DNA of 53,660 bases, taken from positions 1 to 53,660 of the forward strand of contig CAJTSL010000025.1 of NCBI GenBank assembly GCA_910578845.1, given 5' to 3'. Of the stretch, positions 51,327 through 53,660 are shown in pieces (positions within the stretch are counted from its first letter, which is position 1; each line of letters begins with the position of its first letter). The stretch is from an uncultured Lachnospiraceae bacterium. GTDB taxonomy: Bacteria; Bacillota; Clostridia; Lachnospirales; Lachnospiraceae. A program made the translations under genes and the position numbers. The notes beneath the pieces were generated by a model that saw only the letters and a program-made list of their open reading frames with translations, ran no database searches and had not been told where the DNA came from.

Positions 51327-52265
51327 TTATACCAACTTGTCTTCGCCGACCATGCTGGCAATCTTATTGGCAATCAACAGAAGCGCTACGCCCACAACTG
51401 ACTGGAACACGCCGAGTGCTGTACCAAGGCCGTAATCGCTGCTCTTAATACCTCTCATATAGGAGAACCATGAAAGCACCATCGTATGATCCTGTACGAG
51501 TGCGTTGCTCAACAACATCTGTCTTTCCATGCCGACATTCAATGCGCCACCAATGCTCATGATCAGCAGGACAACGATCGTTGGCCTAATGCCTGGCAGT
51601 GTTATATGCCATATCTTCTGGAAACGGTTCGCTCCGTCAATCTGTGCCGCTTCATAAAGGCCTGGGTCAATGCCCGCCATAGAAGAAAGATAGATGATCG
51701 CGCTCCATCCCATCTCTTTCCAGCATTCAATCAAAACGATAACCAACCAGATTAGCGGTGAGTTTGTACTCATTAAATGCAAATTCGTTCCTGCCAGAGA
51801 ATCCATGACGCCCCCGTCGTTAAAGATATTCTTGGCAATACTGGCGATAATAACCCATGATACAAAGTGGGGCAGATAAGAAATCGTCTGCGTCACTTTC
51901 TTGAACCCCGAAAATACTAATTCATTGAGCAGTACTGCAAAGGCAATCGCTACCACTGTGCCTACTGCAATCTGCAAGATACTGATGCCAATTGTGTTAA
52001 TCATAGTCTGCTGGAACAATCTGTCCTCAAAAGCCTTTATGAAATTCTCAAAGCCAACAAAAGGCCTTTCCCAGATTGGTATCGCAAAAGTGGCTGGCTT
52101 TACCTCCTGAAACGCCATGGTCCACCCCCACAACGGGATATACTTGAAAATGATGATCCAAATCACAAACGGCAATGACATCATTAGCAAGTATCGCTGT
52201 TTCCATAATAACCCCATCGTAATCTTCTGCTTCTTTTGGACTACTTTTGCACCTTTACCGGCCAT
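51327..52265 (-). CDS. Sugar ABC transporter permease (LplB/YteP type), importer 2
   Basis: The 312-residue product has a basic start (AGKGAKVVQKKQKITMGLLWKQ), six predicted helices (YLLMMSLPFVIWIIIFKYIPLW first), the EAA loop (LYEAAQIDGANRFQKIWHITLPGIRPT) and the NKIASMVGEDKLV end typical of LplB permeases. It is the first gene of importer 2, preceded by AGGAGG and, further up, by a TATAAT with a LacI-like operator in the promoter spacer. Confidence 0.92.
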   Translation of the reverse strand: MAGKGAKVVQKKQKITMGLLWKQRYLLMMSLPFVIWIIIFKYIPLWGWTMAFQEVKPATFAIPIWERPFVGFENFIKAFEDRLFQQTMINTIGISILQIAVGTVVAIAFAVLLNELVFSGFKKVTQTISYLPHFVSWVIIASIAKNIFNDGGVMDSLAGTNLHLMSTNSPLIWLVIVLIECWKEMGWSAIIYLSSMAGIDPGLYEAAQIDGANRFQKIWHITLPGIRPTIVVLLIMSIGGALNVGMERQMLLSNALVQDHTMVLSWFSYMRGIKSSDYGLGTALGVFQSVVGVALLLIANKIASMVGEDKLV

Positions 52266-52329
52266 ATTTTACCTCCTCCTCTTCTTTCTTTTTTTCCGCT
52301 CTTTCTTACGCCTAAACGTGCGCTTGTTT

Positions 52330-52356
52330 TATTATAACAGCAACTCAAACGTTTTA
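52330..52356 (-). promoter_or_regulatory. Promoter and LacI-like operator of ABC importer 2
   Basis: The minus strand has TATAAT at 52335-52330. AAACGTTT (52346-52353), an 8-bp perfect palindrome inside a larger CAACT...AGTTG arrangement, falls in the -10/-35 spacer. The -35 is weak. Placement fits repression by the LacI regulator encoded at 47534-48574. Confidence 0.55.
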
Positions 52357-52506
52357 CAGTTGTTTTTCTTAACCAATTTTGCTGTCATTAGTTAACCTCT
52401 TATCTGTGCATGCTTAATTTCCGTTTTTTTCTACTATCTCTTTTTTCTGCCTCTATGTATAATTAAAACCGAACTGGAAAATACAGATTGGAAAGGGGAA
52501 TGATAA

Positions 52507-53598
52507 ATGGGGCGAGAGCATGTTTACAAATATCTCAGCACGGAAACCGCCAGGGAAAAATATATGGACGTACATCTTAGGCATATAGCCCCCCCCTCTC
52601 AAAAAAATCCGAGCGACCTCTTTACCCTTCTCACAAAACTACCCGTAGATCGTGATACCCGGAACATCCCTTTGCTCACCTGGAACCATATATTGAACAT
52701 CACACGGGATTTTTATAAGATTGTTCCCAGCACGGAACATAATATTGTCCTCTTGAAGCAAACCCGTCTGGAGATACCAGCGCACACGCATACATATTTC
52801 GAGCTTATTTATGTCCTCTCTGGCAGCAGCGTCCAATATATTAACCAAAATCCAGAGACATTTTCCGAGGGGGATTTCTGTATCCTGCCTCCTCATGCCA
52901 TACATTCCCAGAATAGCTGCCCTAACGGGCTGGCTATCAAAATACTGGTCCACCCCTCTACCTTCACCGACATATGTACAGGGCTATTAAAAGGGCAGGA
53001 CACACTGAGCCATTTCCTGCTAGACAGTATTTATAATAAGAACAGTGAGCAATATCTCCTCTTCCGAACAGGAGAGGATCCTGAAATCCGGGAACGGATT
53101 CTTGATATGTTCGAAGAAATGCTTTCTGCCGATGTTTTTACGGACCGTATCCTGACCGGTATGCTGATTACGCTTTTAGTAAAGCTATCCAGACACTGGC
53201 AGGCTGCTGTAGAATCTGTCCCTGTGAAAAATGTAGACCATGAGATCCTCACATTCTTACAGGAAAACTATTCCACGATTACTTTAGAGGAACTGGCGGC
53301 GCACCTGCACTATACGGTGCCCTACTGTTCCAGATATATCAAAAAGCTGTTCGGATGTACCTTTTCCCAGCTTTTGAACCGGATCCGTTTCCAGAACGCC
53401 GACTTGCTCCTGAAAAACTCCGGCCTGACCGTCAACCAGATCAGCAAAATGCTTGGATATGAGAATCCGGAGAACTTTATGAGAGCCTTTAAGAAAAAAT
53501 ATCAGATGACGCCTTCGCAGTACCGGGATTTTTATGCAGAAAGCAAGAAAAACGACGATCCCACTAAAGCAAACGCGCCAAGCAGCACAGTCCAATAA
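52507..53598 (+). CDS. AraC family transcriptional regulator (cupin plus two HTH)
   Basis: The 363-residue protein has an N-terminal extension of about 85 residues, a cupin (IPAHTHTYFELIYVLSGSSVQYI, EGDFCILPPHAIHSQ) and a C-terminal AraC HTH pair (ITLEELAAHLHYTVPYCSRYIKKLFG, NQISKMLGYENPENFMRAFKKKYQMTPSQYR). It is divergent from importer 2 and may activate it. An eight-C run (52589-52596, about codons 28-30) followed by seven A (52601-52607) makes a slippage-prone stretch near the start. Start at 52507 is supported by GGAAAGGGG. Confidence 0.9.
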   Translation: MGREHVYKYLSTETAREKYMDVHLRHIAPPSQKNPSDLFTLLTKLPVDRDTRNIPLLTWNHILNITRDFYKIVPSTEHNIVLLKQTRLEIPAHTHTYFELIYVLSGSSVQYINQNPETFSEGDFCILPPHAIHSQNSCPNGLAIKILVHPSTFTDICTGLLKGQDTLSHFLLDSIYNKNSEQYLLFRTGEDPEIRERILDMFEEMLSADVFTDRILTGMLITLLVKLSRHWQAAVESVPVKNVDHEILTFLQENYSTITLEELAAHLHYTVPYCSRYIKKLFGCTFSQLLNRIRFQNADLLLKNSGLTVNQISKMLGYENPENFMRAFKKKYQMTPSQYRDFYAESKKNDDPTKANAPSSTVQ

Positions 53599-53605
53599 AC
53601 GTAAG

Positions 53606-53638
53606 AGGGGCTGTCGGTTAATGCCGATTTTGGCCCCT
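53606..53638 (+). terminator. Stem-loop after the AraC gene
   Basis: AGGGGC and GCCCCT enclose an inner TCGG/CCGA pair. There is no clear T-tract before the window ends, so it is a terminator candidate only. Confidence 0.45.
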
Positions 53639-53660
53639 GATTCCTAAGAAAAAGAGAATC

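Overview
The window looks like chromosomal DNA of a motile, glycan-foraging gut Lachnospiraceae bacterium (Clostridia). The basis is moderate GC, strong AGGAGG ribosome binding sites, CsrA/FliW and sigma-28 flagellar control, LplB/LplC-type sugar ABC transporters without their own ATPase, a UmuC-YolD pair, and family-typical proteins (GH112, GH105, permuted GH3). The genus cannot be fixed from sequence alone. No rRNA, tRNA, CRISPR array, IS element or prophage was seen.

Region 1 (1-16620, nearly all minus strand) is a late flagellar cluster. Read in its own direction it runs flgM, flgN, two flgK copies, flgL, fliW, csrA and a terminator, then flaG, fliD, fliS, a FliT/FlgN-like chaperone gene and a large 681-residue flagellin. 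Beyond it lie a second flagellin, a small heptad-repeat coiled-coil gene and a third flagellin cut by the window start. A GT11 (fucosyltransferase-like) gene sits on the opposite strand between two flagellins. Four near-perfect sigma-28 promoters (TAAA-N15-xCCGATAx) precede flgM, flaG and two flagellins. The two sigma-28 flagellin leaders carry hairpins with GGA in the loop next to a GGA-containing Shine-Dalgarno, as expected for CsrA control.

Region 2 (16644-19727) is a three-gene signalling operon (hybrid kinase, LytS/YesM-type kinase, response regulator with a winged-helix output) that ends about 25 bases before the flgM promoter.

Region 3 (19813-31383) is a rhamnogalacturonan-I side-chain and backbone locus: rhamnose mutarotase, TIM-barrel isomerase, GH105 unsaturated rhamnogalacturonyl hydrolase, CE12-type esterase with SLH-like repeats, a GH112 phosphorylase (probably beta-1,4-galactosyl-L-rhamnose phosphorylase), an AraC regulator and an ABC importer. 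Together they would import oligosaccharides, deacetylate them, and split them hydrolytically or phosphorolytically inside the cell.

Region 4 (31639-38167) holds a LexA-boxed umuC-yolD pair, a small unknown gene, a polysaccharide deacetylase, and two broken signalling genes: a hybrid kinase with three in-frame stops and two large internal deletions, and a chemoreceptor split by one TGA.

Region 5 (38341-53598) is the most unusual part. A minus-strand operon encodes an AtuA-family protein split into two ORFs, a class III CoA transferase, a type-B carboxylesterase and a circularly permuted GH3 glycosidase. A Gfo/Idh oxidoreductase lies beyond a terminator. A divergent LacI regulator separates this operon from a second sugar ABC importer, and similar xAACGTTTTA sites lie at the promoters of both the operon and the importer. 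I read this as one candidate regulon for taking up an acylated or aglycone-bearing plant glycoside and moving the freed acid into CoA metabolism. An AraC regulator closes the window.
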